Shown: piece after piece, positions 63,896 to 64,000 of the stretch
How positions within the stretch are numbered: the stretch's first letter is position 1
Layout: each line of letters opens with the position of its first letter
NCBI RefSeq assembly: GCF_022601975.1
Contig: NZ_JAKVIR010000017.1
Coordinates: 88,561-152,560 of the forward strand
Reading direction: 5' to 3'
DNA: 64,000 nucleotides
DNA from: Pontibacter sp. E15-1
GTDB lineage: Bacteria > Bacteroidota > Bacteroidia > Cytophagales > Hymenobacteraceae
Position numbers and translations under genes: made by a program
The notes under the pieces: model-generated
The model's input: only the letters and a program-made list of their open reading frames with translations
What the model was told of the DNA's origin: nothing
Database searches by the model: none

Positions 63896-64000
63896 AGCAC
63901 ATCTAATACCAATATCAAATCAATTATGCGCATTGGGCCATGTATGGGAAGAGTGTTAGCTGCTTTACTGCCTCAGGCTGTTGCATATATCCCTTAACCA

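Overview
The window looks like chromosomal DNA of a Bacteroidota bacterium of the Cytophagales, most likely the family Hymenobacteraceae (Pontibacter-like). This is inferred from gene content: BshA (bacillithiol), PorD of the type IX secretion system, a short omega subunit, an LDH-type malate dehydrogenase, and the order bamD-rpoZ-coaBC-porD-recN. Several promoters also fit the Bacteroidota form TTTG-N19/20-TAnnTTTG. Genes are GC-rich with G/C-ending codons, and Shine-Dalgarno sequences are mostly absent. I ran no searches; family names come from reading motifs.

Layout. 1-2.0 kb: end of an ABC exporter ATPase and its permease. 2.3-8.1 kb: an IscA-type Fe-S protein, a membrane protein, a two-gene serine pathway (phosphatase-dehydrogenase fusion plus aminotransferase) and bshA. 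8.1-11.1 kb: a GH3 plus beta-lactamase-like fusion. 11.5-15.8 kb: mutL, two rhomboid proteases and a small unknown. 16-18.5 kb: mdh and tilS. 18.6-26.8 kb: an envelope/housekeeping block (OstA-like, bamD, rpoZ, coaBC split in two frames, porD, a small protein, recN, fabI). 27-31.6 kb: accessory genes (AT-rich lipoprotein, M28 peptidase, cupin, Kazal-domain lipoprotein, three YtxH proteins). 31.6-40.5 kb: lysS, an unrecognised 341-aa protein, a Cys/Met PLP enzyme, ggt and a tail-specific protease. 40.7-46.5 kb: a stress/envelope block (four-helix-bundle protein, arylesterase, YflT-like protein, two fasciclin lipoproteins, then a sigma factor with a membrane-anchored HtrA-like protease that carries an anti-sigma-like N-terminus, facing a small acidic lipoprotein). 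46.5-63 kb: proline dehydrogenase, aroB-aroA, an orphan metal-receptor protein, M42 peptidase, acyl-CoA carboxylase beta, clpC, WbqC-like protein, LpxL-like acyltransferase, Sua5/YrdC, mltG, thioesterase and YihY. 63.2-64 kb: tRNA-Ser(UGA) followed by a decayed transposase end.

The two strongest unexplained signals are these. (1) The sigma/protease operon and the divergent 64-aa lipoprotein gene carry the same promoter-like element, CGGGTTAC-N15-GTATKAA, on opposite strands; this suggests an autoregulated envelope-stress circuit in which the anti-sigma domain and the periplasmic protease are one polypeptide. (2) At least seven intergenic sites carry 7-bp-period repeats. Each site has its own heptamer, and at most sites the run is followed by an inverted copy, so the period and architecture are conserved but the sequence is not.
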